Shown piece after piece: positions 1 to 10,573 of a stretch of 64,000 nt of DNA. The stretch is from an uncultured Methanobrevibacter sp. (GTDB lineage Archaea > Methanobacteriota > Methanobacteria > Methanobacteriales > Methanobacteriaceae). The stretch's first letter is position 1. Each line of letters starts with the position of its first letter. A program made the position numbers and the translations under genes. The stretch is from positions 1 to 64,000 of the forward strand of contig NZ_CACXXB010000006.1 of assembly GCF_902771435.1 (NCBI RefSeq). Direction: 5' to 3'. Under the pieces are notes generated by a model. That model was given only the letters and a program-made list of their open reading frames with translations, did not search any database and was not told where the DNA came from.

Positions 1-1
1 A

Positions 2-589
2 CATTTATGTGCATATTACACTGCTAACTGTGAAATTGACAGTGATGACTTAAAAGAGTTTTTAAAAGATCGTCTTACTCGTTATATGGTTCCAACCGTG
101 TTCATGCAGCTAGATGAAATGCCGCAAACACCAAACGGTAAAACTGACCTGAAACAACTGCCAGCACCACAACTTAGATTGTCATTTACACTCCCTGAAA
201 CTGAAACTGAAATAATCTTGCATGAAATTGCTTCATCCATCAGCAAAACAAAGGAATTCGGTACTACTGATGATTTGTATGCTGTCGGATTTACTTCATT
301 GTCACTGATGAAATTAAATGCAAGGATTTATGGGGAAATGGGTGTTAATTTAGATATTATTTCATTATTGAATGATCCTACAATCAAAAATATTGCAAAC
401 GAAATAGAAAACAATGATATTCTAGATTTGAATAGGCTAATAGAATCATCTAAGGACATGGTTTATTATCCATTGACAGAAAATCAGATGGGAATCTATT
501 ATGAGTGCATTCAAAGCGGTGATGTTGCACAATATAATCTGCCGTCAATCATAAGATTTGGCAGTGAAATTGATATATCCTTATCTTAA
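2..589 (+). CDS. Nonribosomal peptide synthetase, upstream piece (A C-terminus, T domain, start of C domain); frame broken
   Basis: This reading frame is already open at the window edge, so the 5' end of the gene lies outside. It encodes the end of an adenylation domain (Lys-loop region MPQTPNGKTD), a thiolation domain with the phosphopantetheine motif GFTSLSLM, and the first about 40 residues of a condensation domain (YYPLTENQMGIYYEC). It stops at 587-589, exactly where the next frame takes over with PYLKTRIV, the continuation of the same C domain. Comparison with the two later C domains shows 4 nt (575-578) where they have 45 nt, so about 41 nt are missing and the frame shifts. Either the gene is a pseudogene in this strain, or the assembly erred in a highly repetitive gene. 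Identity is certain from the in-gene copies; integrity is doubtful. Confidence 0.85.
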   Translation, partial: HLCAYYTANCEIDSDDLKEFLKDRLTRYMVPTVFMQLDEMPQTPNGKTDLKQLPAPQLRLSFTLPETETEIILHEIASSISKTKEFGTTDDLYAVGFTSLSLMKLNARIYGEMGVNLDIISLLNDPTIKNIANEIENNDILDLNRLIESSKDMVYYPLTENQMGIYYECIQSGDVAQYNLPSIIRFGSEIDISLS

Positions 590-3500
590 AACTAGAATTG
601 TTCCACAAAAAGGTAAAGTGATGCTGAAACGTGATGATTCATTAGATATTGATGATATTCCTATTGTTAATGTTGATAAGATTTCCGATGAAGAAATCGA
701 AAAAGAAAATCTGAAATTATTTGATTTGCATAATGACCAGTTATTCAGATTTAAAATCTATAAAACTCCTAGTGAAACAATTTTATTCTCTGATGTCCAC
801 CATATCATTTCGGATGGTGAATCCTTAGATAAGTTGTTCACAAATATTTCCAATGCGTATCAGGGAATTGAAATAGAAAAAGAAACAATCGATGGTTACA
901 TTAACAGCATAATAGAAAGTGAGAATGAAAACAGTGAAAAATATGAATTATCTAGAGAATTCTTCCATGATAAATTAACTCAAGAAGTTGATTCAACTGT
1001 ATTGACTCCTAATTTGAATGGTAATTTTAAAGAGGGAATTTTAAAATCAATTTCCAAAAATATAGATTCTGAATTGGTTAATAGGTTTTGCAGTGAAAAC
1101 AGGATATCCCCTAATGTTTTGTTTATGGCTGTAACCATGCTGAATTTGAATAAGTATACATTCAATGACAAAACATTGATTACAACTATTTTCAATGGAA
1201 GGTCAAACTCATCCTACATCAATACACAGGCATTTCTAGTTAAAACACTTCCAATTGTTTCAATCAGTGAGGATAGGACATTATCATTTAAAGAATATTT
1301 AAATTCAGTCAATGATGTCTGGTTGGAAACCATTAATCATTCTGATTATTCTTATACTAAGATTTCTGAAGAGTTTGGATTGAAACCTAATGGAAAAACT
1401 TATAAAGTTAAATATTTGAATTCACTTGAAGTCAACTATAAAATATCTTTGGATGTTAATGAAACCAAAGACAATCTTGAATTGTTTATCCAGTATAATG
1501 ACCAGTTGTACAGTGATGATTATATAGAAACATTCTTAAATTGTATTGTTAATGTTATAAATCAATTAATTGAAGCAGATATTGAAAAATTAAGCATTGG
1601 TGAAATAGAATTGGGTGAAAGTAAAGAGGCACCTACCTTTGCACCTGTTGATATGCCGATTTTACATAAACGCTTTGAAAAACAAGTGGTCGACAAAGGT
1701 GATGAAACTGCTCTTGTTGCAAGTGATGCCACTTTGACTTACAAGCAATTGGATGAAAAAGCAAATGTTATTGCAAATGCTTTAATAGATAAAGGAGTCA
1801 AACCGAAAAGTAATGTTTTAGTGATGCTTTCAAGGGACAGTAATTTGATTGCTTCCATTTTGGGTATCCTTAAAGCGGGTTGTGCCTTCATTCCGATTGA
1901 TCCGGCATATCCTAAAGAGAGAATAAATTATATTTATGAAAACAGTCAGGCGGATTATATTATTGCCAATGAATCCGGAGAGAATTCTTTAGATATTGAA
2001 GAACTGCTTAAACAAGGCAATTCAGAAAATCCTAACGTTAATGTTGATCCTGATGATTTGGCATATATGATTTATACTTCAGGTTCAACAGGTAATCCTA
2101 AAGGAGTAATGATTTGTCATGAAAATATCTGTAATCAGGCTCAAAATCCTAAATCCACTTATGATAGTTTGCTTTGTATTACAACTATCTCTTTTGACGT
2201 GTCTGTTGATGACATATTGACATCTCTTTCAAATGGGTTGAAATTGATATTGGCTGACGATGTTCAAATCAAAAATGTTCCTGAGCTTATTAAATTGATT
2301 GATGAAAATAAACCTGAAGTTTTAGAGATTACTCCGTCAAGAATTGGATCTTATCTTGAATTAGATGAATTCTGTAATGTGATTTCTTGTCTAAAATGTA
2401 TTTTCCTTGGTGGAGAGCAATTCTCAGCAAAAGTTTTTGATGATTTAAGAAAATACTGTGATGCGGTTATTTATAATAGTTATGGTCCAACTGAAACAAC
2501 AATCACCTCAAACAACAAAGAGATCACTGATGTGCACGATTTGACTGTGGGTCCTCCTTTAACCAATTATGTCACTGATGTTCGTGACATTGATGGAAAA
2601 TTAGTTCCTAATGGCGTAATGGGTGAATTATACATTGGTGGTACTGGTGTGGGTAAAGGATATTACAACATGCCTGAAAAAACCAAAGAATCATTCTTAA
2701 CTATCAATGGTATTCCATATTACAGAAGTGGGGACTATGCTATTGGACTTCCAAATGGTGAAATCGACATTAAAGGAAGAATCGACAACCAAATCAAATT
2801 AAGAGGATTAAGAATCGAAATTGGTGAAATTGAAACCAATATTGGTCAATATCCAGATATAATGCAAGCTGTTGTTGTAATTAAAGAAATTAACAATGCT
2901 GATCATTTATGCGCATATTACACTGCTAATGGTGAAATTGACACTGATGATTTAAAAGAGTTTTTAAAAGACAGGCTTACTAATTATATGGTTCCAACCG
3001 TGTTCATGCAGCTAGATGAGATGCCGCAAACACCAAACGGCAAGACAGACCTGAAACAACTGCCTGAACCTCAACTTAAATTGGCTTTGGTGATGCCTGA
3101 AACTGAAACGGAAGAAATATTATTTGAAATTGTTTCATCCATTGCAGATGTTGATGAATTTGGTGTTACAGATGACTTATACACTATTGGTTTTACTTCA
3201 TTGTCATTAATGAAATTAAATTCCATAATCTATGAGCAAATGGGTGCGAATTTAGACATTTCCATATTATTCAATGAGCCAACAGTTAAAAACTTTGCAA
3301 TAGCAATTGATAATTCATCTGAAAAAGAGGCTAGCATTCAAGAGATTATCGAATCCGCTAAAGACATGGAGTATTTCCCATTGACAGAAAATCAATTGGG
3401 TATTTACTATGAGTGTAAGCAAAATCCTGATGTGATTAAGTATACAATGCCTACAACAGTAAGATTTAGTAATGATGTTGATGCAAATAGACTTAAACAA

Positions 3501-6500
3501 GCAATTATTGATACTATTGAAGCACATCCGTATCTTAAAACAAGAATTGTAAATTATGATGGTGAATTAAAACAGAAAAGATGTGATGATTTAGCAATCA
3601 ACGATATTGAAATTGTTAAAGTCGATAGCATTGTTGATGAAGACATTGTTAGAAATGATGTCGCCCCAATCGCTATAGAGGACAGTCAATTGTTTAAATT
3701 CAAAATATATGAAACTCCTGATGAAGTTGTCTTATTCACAGATTTCCATCATATAATTACTGATGGTGTATCGCAAAACAATTTATTTAGAGATATAGCA
3801 GATATCTATGAAAATAGGGAGATATCCGAAGAGATAATTGATGGTTATACCTACAGTATTCTGGAAAAAGATGCCGAAAACAGTGAAACATATCAATCTG
3901 CAAAGGCATTTTTTGATGATAAATTAACTCAAGGAATAGAATCCACAGTTCTAACTCCAGATCTTAATGGAAATCCTGATGAAGGCAAAATAAAAAATGT
4001 TTCTGATACTATTGATTCAGAATTAATTAATGAGTTCTGTAATGATAATTCTATAAGTAAAAATGCTTTGTTTATCGCAAGTACCATTTTAAATCTAAAC
4101 AAATTTACATTCAGTGACAAATCATCAATAACAACAATATTCAATGGAAGATCAAGTCCGAGTTATTTCAATACTCAAGGATTTTTGGTAAAAACTGTTC
4201 CGTTTATAATAAATAATGAAAACAGGCAGGTGTCTGTCAGAGATTTCATTAACTCCATTGATCAAACTTGGAAAGAAACCTTAAGAAACAGTTCATATCC
4301 ATATATTAAAATTGCTGAAAAATATCAATTAAAACCTGAATTCTTCTATGCTTATCATGAATTCTTGGGATCAGATGAAATAAAAATAAACAATAAAGAG
4401 TACATTCCACAAGAGTTAGCCGGATTTTATATGGTTACAGTTGAATCTAAAATCAATTTGGCTATTTATGATAATGGAGATGAGTTTAATGTTGTCATGG
4501 AATATAATGACCAGCTATACAGTGAAGATTATGTCAGGACATTCATACAATCTATGAAGAACATTTTAGTTCAATTCCTTGAAAATGATATTGACAGTTG
4601 CAGAATCTGTGACGTAAAACTAAAAGATGATGTGGAATTACATGAATTTGTCGATGTGGAAATTCCATTTATCCATAAACGCTTTGAAAAACAGGTTGAT
4701 GAAACTCCGGAAAACACAGCATTAGTTGCATGTGATTGTTCATTGACCTATAGTGAACTTAACAAAAAAGCAAATCGTGTTGCTAATGCCCTTATAAACA
4801 GAGGAATAAAACCTAACAGTAATGTGTTAGTAATGCTTCCACGGGACAGCAAGCTTATTTCAGCTATTTTGGGTGTTTTAAAAGCAGGATGTGCATTCAT
4901 ACCTATTGATATAAACTACCCTGCTGGAAGGATTAATTATATTTTCGAAAACAGTCAGGCGGATTATTTAATAGCTGATGGCGTGATTGAAAATTCAATC
5001 GATATTGGTGAATTGCTCGAAGAAGAGAATACCTCAAATCCTCAAGTGGAAATTAATCCGGATGATTTGGCTTATATGATTTACACTTCAGGTTCTACAG
5101 GCAATCCTAAGGGAGTAATGACCAGTCATATGAATATTACAAATCTGTTCTCAAAAAGTGAGGATAGTGTAATTTATAATGCATATTCAAAAATGAAAAA
5201 GACCCTTGCTCTTTCAACAGTATCTTTTGATGCATTTTTACTTGATTTCATGCCATTAACCTATGGTTTGGAAATGGTGCTGGCTAATGATAGTGAAATA
5301 AAAAATATTAAGGAGTTAGCTGAGTTAGTTAAAAAAGAAAAACCAGATGCACTTACATTTTCCGCACCATCAAGATTTAAACAATATTTGGAATATGAGG
5401 AATTCGCCAAAGAAGTACCTAACTTCAAGTATATTGGTGTTGGTGGAGAAATGGTGCCTCAGGACCTAATTTCACGGCTTTTAGAGTATCCTAATTTAGA
5501 AGTGTATAATATTTACGGTCCGACTGAAACAACAGTAACATGTAATACTCATAAGCTTACTGCTGCTGAAAATATAACTGTTGGAAAGGCTCTGCACAAT
5601 TGCATAACTGAAGTTAGGGATATTGACGGAAAATTGGTACCTTGTGGTGTAATGGGCGAATTATACATTGGAGGTAAAGGTGTATCTAGAGGATATTACA
5701 ATATGGAAGAAAAAACCAAAGAAGTATTCCTATCTATTAATGATATTCCATATTATAGAAGTGGGGACTATGCTATTGAACTTCCAAATGGTGAGTTGGT
5801 AATAAAAGGAAGAATTGACAACCAAATTAAATTAAGAGGATTGAGAATAGAACTTGGTGAAATTGAATCCAATATTGCCAAATTCCCAGGTATTAGACAG
5901 GTTGTCGTTGTAATTGACAAAATCAATAATGTTGAACATTTATGTGCTTATTTCACATCCGATAAAGAAATAGATATAAATCTATTGAAAAGGTATTTGG
6001 GAAATAAATTAACTGAATATATGGTTCCAACCGTATTTATGCCTCTTGATGAGATGCCAATATCTCCAAATGGTAAAACGGATATTAAAAGACTTCCAAA
6101 ACCAAAATTAAATCTAGATTATGTTGAAGCTGAAAACGAAACTGAAGAAAAATTAGTTGAACTTGTTGCATCCATTGCCAATACAACTAAATTCGGTACA
6201 ACAGATGATTTATATCAATTGGGTTTCTCTTCTTTAACATTAATGAAATTAAACTCAATGATTTTCAATGAAATGAATGTGAATATTGATGTAACCTCAT
6301 TGTTTACAAATCCAACAATAAAATCGCTTGCAGATAAAATTGACAATAATATAGAATCTGAAATAGACGTGGATGAAATTATTGAAACTGCAAAAGATAT
6401 GGAATATTTCCCATTGACTTCAAACCAAATGGGAATTTATTATGAGTGTATGCAAACTGAAAAAATCAAATACACAATGCCTTTTGCAATAAGGTTTGAA

Positions 6501-9500
6501 AGCAGTATTGATCCTAATAAACTTAGAGATGCTGTTATTAAAACTGTTGATGCACATCCATATCTCAAAACAAGAATTATTAACACGGATGATGGAAAAG
6601 TATTGCAAAAAAGATGCGATCATGCTGAAATTGAAGAAATAGAAATTGAAGAAATAGATTCTATTAGTAATGAAGAAATAATGGAAAGAGACATAAAACC
6701 AATTCCGTTAGACAATAATCAATTATTTAGATTTAAAATCTATAAAACACCAGCAGAAACAATATTATTCGTCGATTTCCATCATATTATTACTGATGGT
6801 GTATCTCAAGGTATTTTCTTTAATGATTTGACCAAAGCATATAACAATGAAGAAATTGAATCTGAAATAATTAACGGATTTGAATACAGTCTGATTGAAG
6901 AGAAAACCTCTGTTAGTGAAGTTTCCGAGAAATTCTTCAAAAAACAATTTGGCCAAGACATTGAATCAACAGTTTTAACTCCAAATATGAATGGTAATCC
7001 TGATATTGGAAATATTAAACTTGTTTCAGACCAAATAAGTTCTAATTTTGTCAGGCTATTCTGTAAAGACCACTCAATAAGTTCAAATGTTTTATTTATG
7101 GCGGCTACACTTTTAAGCCTTAATAAATTTACATTTAGTGATAAGTCATTAATTACAACAATATTCAACGGTAGGGCAAACTCAAATTATTCAAATACTC
7201 AGGGAATGTTAGTTAAAACATTGCCTATTATTGTAAATGGCGAAAATCGTGACATGTTAGTTGAAGATTATGTAAAAATAGTTGATAAAGCATGGAAAGA
7301 TGCATTAATTCATAGCGATTATCCATACACAAAACTTTCAGAAGACTATCAACTAAAACCGGAATTCTTCTATGCATTCCATGAATCCTTAACGAATGAT
7401 ATTGAACTTAATGGTAAAGCTTATGAAGCTATTGACCTTGATGGTACTGTTTCAACTGATTATAAAATAAACATGGATATTTATGATGATGGGGAACTTA
7501 TTACTCTGTATTTGGAATATAACGACCAAATCTATACTGAAGAGTATGTTAATATGTTCCTGCGTTCAATTAAATATGTATTGTTCCAATTCTTTGTAAA
7601 CGATATGGATAAGCTAAAAATAAATGATATTGAATTGATGGAAGGGGAAATTCCAGAATTTATTGAAATTGACACTCCAATTTTACATAAACGCTTTGAA
7701 AAACAGGTTGTTAAAAAACCAAAAGATGTGGCATTGGTTGCAAGTGATGCTACTTTAACTTATGCGGAGTTGAATGAGAAAAGTAATAGGATTGCAAATG
7801 CATTAATCAGGCGAGGTGTAAAGCCTAAAAGCAATGTCCTTATAATGCTTAAAAGGGACAGTAATTTAATTGCTTCCATTTTAGGTGTCCTGAAAGCAGG
7901 TTGCGCATATGTTCCTATTGATCCGGAATATCCTCAGGAAAGAATCAACTACATTTATGAAAACAGTCAGGCGGATTATATCATAAGCTATGAGACTTCT
8001 GATAATTCCATCGATGTCAATGAACTTCTTGAAGATGGAATTACTGTTAATCCGAATGTTGAAGTTCTTCCAGATGATCTGGCATATATGATTTATACTT
8101 CAGGATCAACAGGTAATCCTAAAGGAGTAATGATTAGTCATAAAAACATCTGTAATCAGGCTCAAAACCCTAAATCCACTTATGATAGCTTGCTTTGTAT
8201 TACAACTATCTCTTTTGACGTGTCTGTTGATGACATATTGACATCTCTTTCAAATGGGTTGAAATTGATATTGGCTGATGATGTTCAAATCAGAAATGTT
8301 CCTGAGCTTATTAAATTGATTGATGAGAATAAACCTGAAGTTTTAGAAATTACTCCTTCAAGAATAGGCTCTTATCTTGAATTAGAGGAATTCTGTAATG
8401 TGATTTCTTGTCTAAAATGTATTTTCCTTGGTGGAGAGCAATTCTCAGCAAAAGTTTATGAAGATTTAAGAAAATACAGTGATGCAGTTGTTTATAACAG
8501 TTATGGTCCAACAGAAACAACAATCACCTCAAACAACAAAGAGGTCACTGATGTAAATGATTTGACTGTAGGCCCTCCTTTAACCAACTATGTCACTGAT
8601 GTTCGTGACATTGACGGTAAATTGCTTCCTAATGGTGTAATGGGCGAATTATACATTGGAGGTATGAGCGTTGGAAAAGGATATTACAACATGCCTGAAA
8701 AAACCAAAGAATCATTTTTAACCATCAATGGCATTCCATATTACAGAAGTGGGGACTATGCTATTGAACTTCCAAATGGTGAAATCGACATTAAAGGAAG
8801 AATCGACAACCAAATCAAATTAAGAGGATTAAGAATCGAAATTGGCGAAATTGAAACCAATATTGGTCAATATCCAGATATAAGGCAAGCGGTTGTTGTA
8901 ATTAGAGAGATTAACAATGTTGATCATTTATGCGCATATTACACTGCCAATTGTGAAATTGACAGTGATGATTTAAAAGAGTTTTTAAAAGACAGGCTTA
9001 CAAATTATATGATTCCGACCGTGTTCATGCAGTTAGATGAAATGCCGCAAACACCAAACGGAAAAACGGATACTAAGAAACTTCCGGAACCAAAAATGAA
9101 TTTGAAATATGTGGCACCGAAAACAAAACTTGAACAGGAAATCTGTGCAATATATTCATCCATATTGAATGTAGAAACTGTTGGTGCAGAGGATAATTTC
9201 TTTGAAATTGGTGGAACATCACTTATTGCATCAAAATTAATTATTGAATTGCTTAAACAGGGATATACTGTAAGATATGATGATATATTCAAGAAGAAAA
9301 CTCCTAAAGAACTAGCGAAATTATTGTCTGGAGAAAGCGGTTCCGAAGAGGATGAGTTGAATATAGAAGAGGACATTATCAAAAACTACGATTACAGTGA
9401 AATCAACAAACTTCTAGAAGAAAATACCTTAGAAAACTTCTTTGATGGTGAAAACCTGGAATTGGGCAATGTCCTATTGACTGGAGCTACAGGATTTTTA

Positions 9501-10562
9501 GGAATCCATATCCTATATGAATTCATCAAAAATGAGGAAGGTAAAATCTACTGTATGCTAAGAAAAGGTAAATTTGATTCATGTGAAGAAAGATTAATTG
9601 ATATGATGGATTATTACTTTGATGAAGATTTAACTGATCTAATCGGGTCACGCATTATCGTTATTGAAGGGGACATAACTGAAATTGATGACTTTAAAAA
9701 ACTTGAAGACGAACCGATTGATACAATAATAAATTCAGCAGCACTAGTAAAACACTATACTGCTGACGATTATATATTCAGGGTAAATGTCGATGGAGTA
9801 ATCAATGGACTTAAGTTTGCCCAAACAAGAAATAACATAAAATATGTGCAAATATCAACAATCAGTGTTCTCTCATCATACTCTTTAAATGAAGAGGAAT
9901 ATCCAAATCAGGAATATAATGAAAGAACATTATATTACGGACAGGATTTGGAAAATAAATATGTATGCAGTAAGTTTTTAGCTGAAAGGTCAGTTTTACA
10001 GGCGGCGACTAAAGGACTTCCAGTAAAAATAATTAGAGTAGGAAACCTGATGAGCCGTTACTCAGACGGTGTGTTCCAGAAAAACTATGATACAAATGCA
10101 TTTTTAAATAACATAAAGACCATTAAAAAACTAGGTGCTATGAATCCTATGATGGCTAATGAAAAGGTTGACATGAGTCAAATCGATTATGTTGCAAAAG
10201 GAATACTTGCATTATCTAAGACTCCAGAAAAATCCAGAGTATTCCATTGTATGAATAATCATTACATTTCCCATAGGGATATTATCGATGCATTAAATAC
10301 ATACGGTTATGGAATTGCTGAAGTGATTTTCGAAGAATTTAAACAGATTTTCGAACATAACATTAATGAGAATATACAGGGTATTATAACTGCCGATTTT
10401 TCAATTGATGACTTTGATGAAGAAGACGATTTCGAGGAGAATGTAGAAATTGAACAGACTGTTGATATTCTTCAATCATTAGGATTTGATTGGCCTAAAC
10501 CGGATATTAAGTATCTTAAACGATTATTCGATTATTTAAATAAATTCGATTATTTTGAATGA
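558..10562 (+). CDS. Nonribosomal peptide synthetase, C-A-T-C-A-T-C-A-T-reductase
   Basis: Cytoplasmic assembly-line enzyme joining amino acids held on phosphopantetheine arms. Domains in order, in residues of this frame: C1 (HHIISDG at 81-87), A1 (YTSGSTGNPKG from 506), T1 (Ser881), C2 (HHIITDG from 1064), A2 (YTSGSTG from 1509), T2 (Ser1892), C3 (HHIITDG from 2075), A3 (from 2513), T3 (Ser2888 in EIGGTSL), and a terminal NAD(P)H thioester reductase (TGATGFLG from 2975, YVCSK catalytic Tyr/Lys). The TTG at 558 is not a believable start; the frame continues the upstream piece after a frameshift. A1 and A3 are near-identical, A2 differs. The reductase implies release as aldehyde or alcohol rather than acid. 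The MATE exporter follows at once. Products of such methanogen NRPSs are, to my knowledge, unknown. Confidence 0.93.
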   Translation: MAVKLIYPYLKTRIVPQKGKVMLKRDDSLDIDDIPIVNVDKISDEEIEKENLKLFDLHNDQLFRFKIYKTPSETILFSDVHHIISDGESLDKLFTNISNAYQGIEIEKETIDGYINSIIESENENSEKYELSREFFHDKLTQEVDSTVLTPNLNGNFKEGILKSISKNIDSELVNRFCSENRISPNVLFMAVTMLNLNKYTFNDKTLITTIFNGRSNSSYINTQAFLVKTLPIVSISEDRTLSFKEYLNSVNDVWLETINHSDYSYTKISEEFGLKPNGKTYKVKYLNSLEVNYKISLDVNETKDNLELFIQYNDQLYSDDYIETFLNCIVNVINQLIEADIEKLSIGEIELGESKEAPTFAPVDMPILHKRFEKQVVDKGDETALVASDATLTYKQLDEKANVIANALIDKGVKPKSNVLVMLSRDSNLIASILGILKAGCAFIPIDPAYPKERINYIYENSQADYIIANESGENSLDIEELLKQGNSENPNVNVDPDDLAYMIYTSGSTGNPKGVMICHENICNQAQNPKSTYDSLLCITTISFDVSVDDILTSLSNGLKLILADDVQIKNVPELIKLIDENKPEVLEITPSRIGSYLELDEFCNVISCLKCIFLGGEQFSAKVFDDLRKYCDAVIYNSYGPTETTITSNNKEITDVHDLTVGPPLTNYVTDVRDIDGKLVPNGVMGELYIGGTGVGKGYYNMPEKTKESFLTINGIPYYRSGDYAIGLPNGEIDIKGRIDNQIKLRGLRIEIGEIETNIGQYPDIMQAVVVIKEINNADHLCAYYTANGEIDTDDLKEFLKDRLTNYMVPTVFMQLDEMPQTPNGKTDLKQLPEPQLKLALVMPETETEEILFEIVSSIADVDEFGVTDDLYTIGFTSLSLMKLNSIIYEQMGANLDISILFNEPTVKNFAIAIDNSSEKEASIQEIIESAKDMEYFPLTENQLGIYYECKQNPDVIKYTMPTTVRFSNDVDANRLKQAIIDTIEAHPYLKTRIVNYDGELKQKRCDDLAINDIEIVKVDSIVDEDIVRNDVAPIAIEDSQLFKFKIYETPDEVVLFTDFHHIITDGVSQNNLFRDIADIYENREISEEIIDGYTYSILEKDAENSETYQSAKAFFDDKLTQGIESTVLTPDLNGNPDEGKIKNVSDTIDSELINEFCNDNSISKNALFIASTILNLNKFTFSDKSSITTIFNGRSSPSYFNTQGFLVKTVPFIINNENRQVSVRDFINSIDQTWKETLRNSSYPYIKIAEKYQLKPEFFYAYHEFLGSDEIKINNKEYIPQELAGFYMVTVESKINLAIYDNGDEFNVVMEYNDQLYSEDYVRTFIQSMKNILVQFLENDIDSCRICDVKLKDDVELHEFVDVEIPFIHKRFEKQVDETPENTALVACDCSLTYSELNKKANRVANALINRGIKPNSNVLVMLPRDSKLISAILGVLKAGCAFIPIDINYPAGRINYIFENSQADYLIADGVIENSIDIGELLEEENTSNPQVEINPDDLAYMIYTSGSTGNPKGVMTSHMNITNLFSKSEDSVIYNAYSKMKKTLALSTVSFDAFLLDFMPLTYGLEMVLANDSEIKNIKELAELVKKEKPDALTFSAPSRFKQYLEYEEFAKEVPNFKYIGVGGEMVPQDLISRLLEYPNLEVYNIYGPTETTVTCNTHKLTAAENITVGKALHNCITEVRDIDGKLVPCGVMGELYIGGKGVSRGYYNMEEKTKEVFLSINDIPYYRSGDYAIELPNGELVIKGRIDNQIKLRGLRIELGEIESNIAKFPGIRQVVVVIDKINNVEHLCAYFTSDKEIDINLLKRYLGNKLTEYMVPTVFMPLDEMPISPNGKTDIKRLPKPKLNLDYVEAENETEEKLVELVASIANTTKFGTTDDLYQLGFSSLTLMKLNSMIFNEMNVNIDVTSLFTNPTIKSLADKIDNNIESEIDVDEIIETAKDMEYFPLTSNQMGIYYECMQTEKIKYTMPFAIRFESSIDPNKLRDAVIKTVDAHPYLKTRIINTDDGKVLQKRCDHAEIEEIEIEEIDSISNEEIMERDIKPIPLDNNQLFRFKIYKTPAETILFVDFHHIITDGVSQGIFFNDLTKAYNNEEIESEIINGFEYSLIEEKTSVSEVSEKFFKKQFGQDIESTVLTPNMNGNPDIGNIKLVSDQISSNFVRLFCKDHSISSNVLFMAATLLSLNKFTFSDKSLITTIFNGRANSNYSNTQGMLVKTLPIIVNGENRDMLVEDYVKIVDKAWKDALIHSDYPYTKLSEDYQLKPEFFYAFHESLTNDIELNGKAYEAIDLDGTVSTDYKINMDIYDDGELITLYLEYNDQIYTEEYVNMFLRSIKYVLFQFFVNDMDKLKINDIELMEGEIPEFIEIDTPILHKRFEKQVVKKPKDVALVASDATLTYAELNEKSNRIANALIRRGVKPKSNVLIMLKRDSNLIASILGVLKAGCAYVPIDPEYPQERINYIYENSQADYIISYETSDNSIDVNELLEDGITVNPNVEVLPDDLAYMIYTSGSTGNPKGVMISHKNICNQAQNPKSTYDSLLCITTISFDVSVDDILTSLSNGLKLILADDVQIRNVPELIKLIDENKPEVLEITPSRIGSYLELEEFCNVISCLKCIFLGGEQFSAKVYEDLRKYSDAVVYNSYGPTETTITSNNKEVTDVNDLTVGPPLTNYVTDVRDIDGKLLPNGVMGELYIGGMSVGKGYYNMPEKTKESFLTINGIPYYRSGDYAIELPNGEIDIKGRIDNQIKLRGLRIEIGEIETNIGQYPDIRQAVVVIREINNVDHLCAYYTANCEIDSDDLKEFLKDRLTNYMIPTVFMQLDEMPQTPNGKTDTKKLPEPKMNLKYVAPKTKLEQEICAIYSSILNVETVGAEDNFFEIGGTSLIASKLIIELLKQGYTVRYDDIFKKKTPKELAKLLSGESGSEEDELNIEEDIIKNYDYSEINKLLEENTLENFFDGENLELGNVLLTGATGFLGIHILYEFIKNEEGKIYCMLRKGKFDSCEERLIDMMDYYFDEDLTDLIGSRIIVIEGDITEIDDFKKLEDEPIDTIINSAALVKHYTADDYIFRVNVDGVINGLKFAQTRNNIKYVQISTISVLSSYSLNEEEYPNQEYNERTLYYGQDLENKYVCSKFLAERSVLQAATKGLPVKIIRVGNLMSRYSDGVFQKNYDTNAFLNNIKTIKKLGAMNPMMANEKVDMSQIDYVAKGILALSKTPEKSRVFHCMNNHYISHRDIIDALNTYGYGIAEVIFEEFKQIFEHNINENIQGIITADFSIDDFDEEDDFEENVEIEQTVDILQSLGFDWPKPDIKYLKRLFDYLNKFDYFE
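2045..3050 (+). repeat. Near-identical adenylation-domain copy (A1), partner of 8066-9071
   Basis: The A1 segment matches A3 at a constant offset of 6021 bp, with long runs identical at nucleotide level, including third codon positions. A2, between them, is much more diverged. The first 140 bases of the window match the ends of both copies, so a further upstream A domain belongs to the same group. This points to recent duplication or gene conversion. Confidence 0.85.
8066..9071 (+). repeat. Near-identical adenylation-domain copy (A3), partner of 2045-3050
   Basis: Second copy of the A-domain repeat inside the NRPS gene. It covers the region from the ATP-binding loop through the specificity pocket to the Lys loop, so both modules should load the same amino acid. 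Confidence 0.85.
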
Positions 10563-10573
10563 GGGTGAATAGT

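Noticed and set aside
558-575. TTG at 558 as a genuine start of a second NRPS gene
   Set aside because: It lies inside the upstream coding frame, has no ribosome site, and the protein would begin in the middle of a condensation domain.
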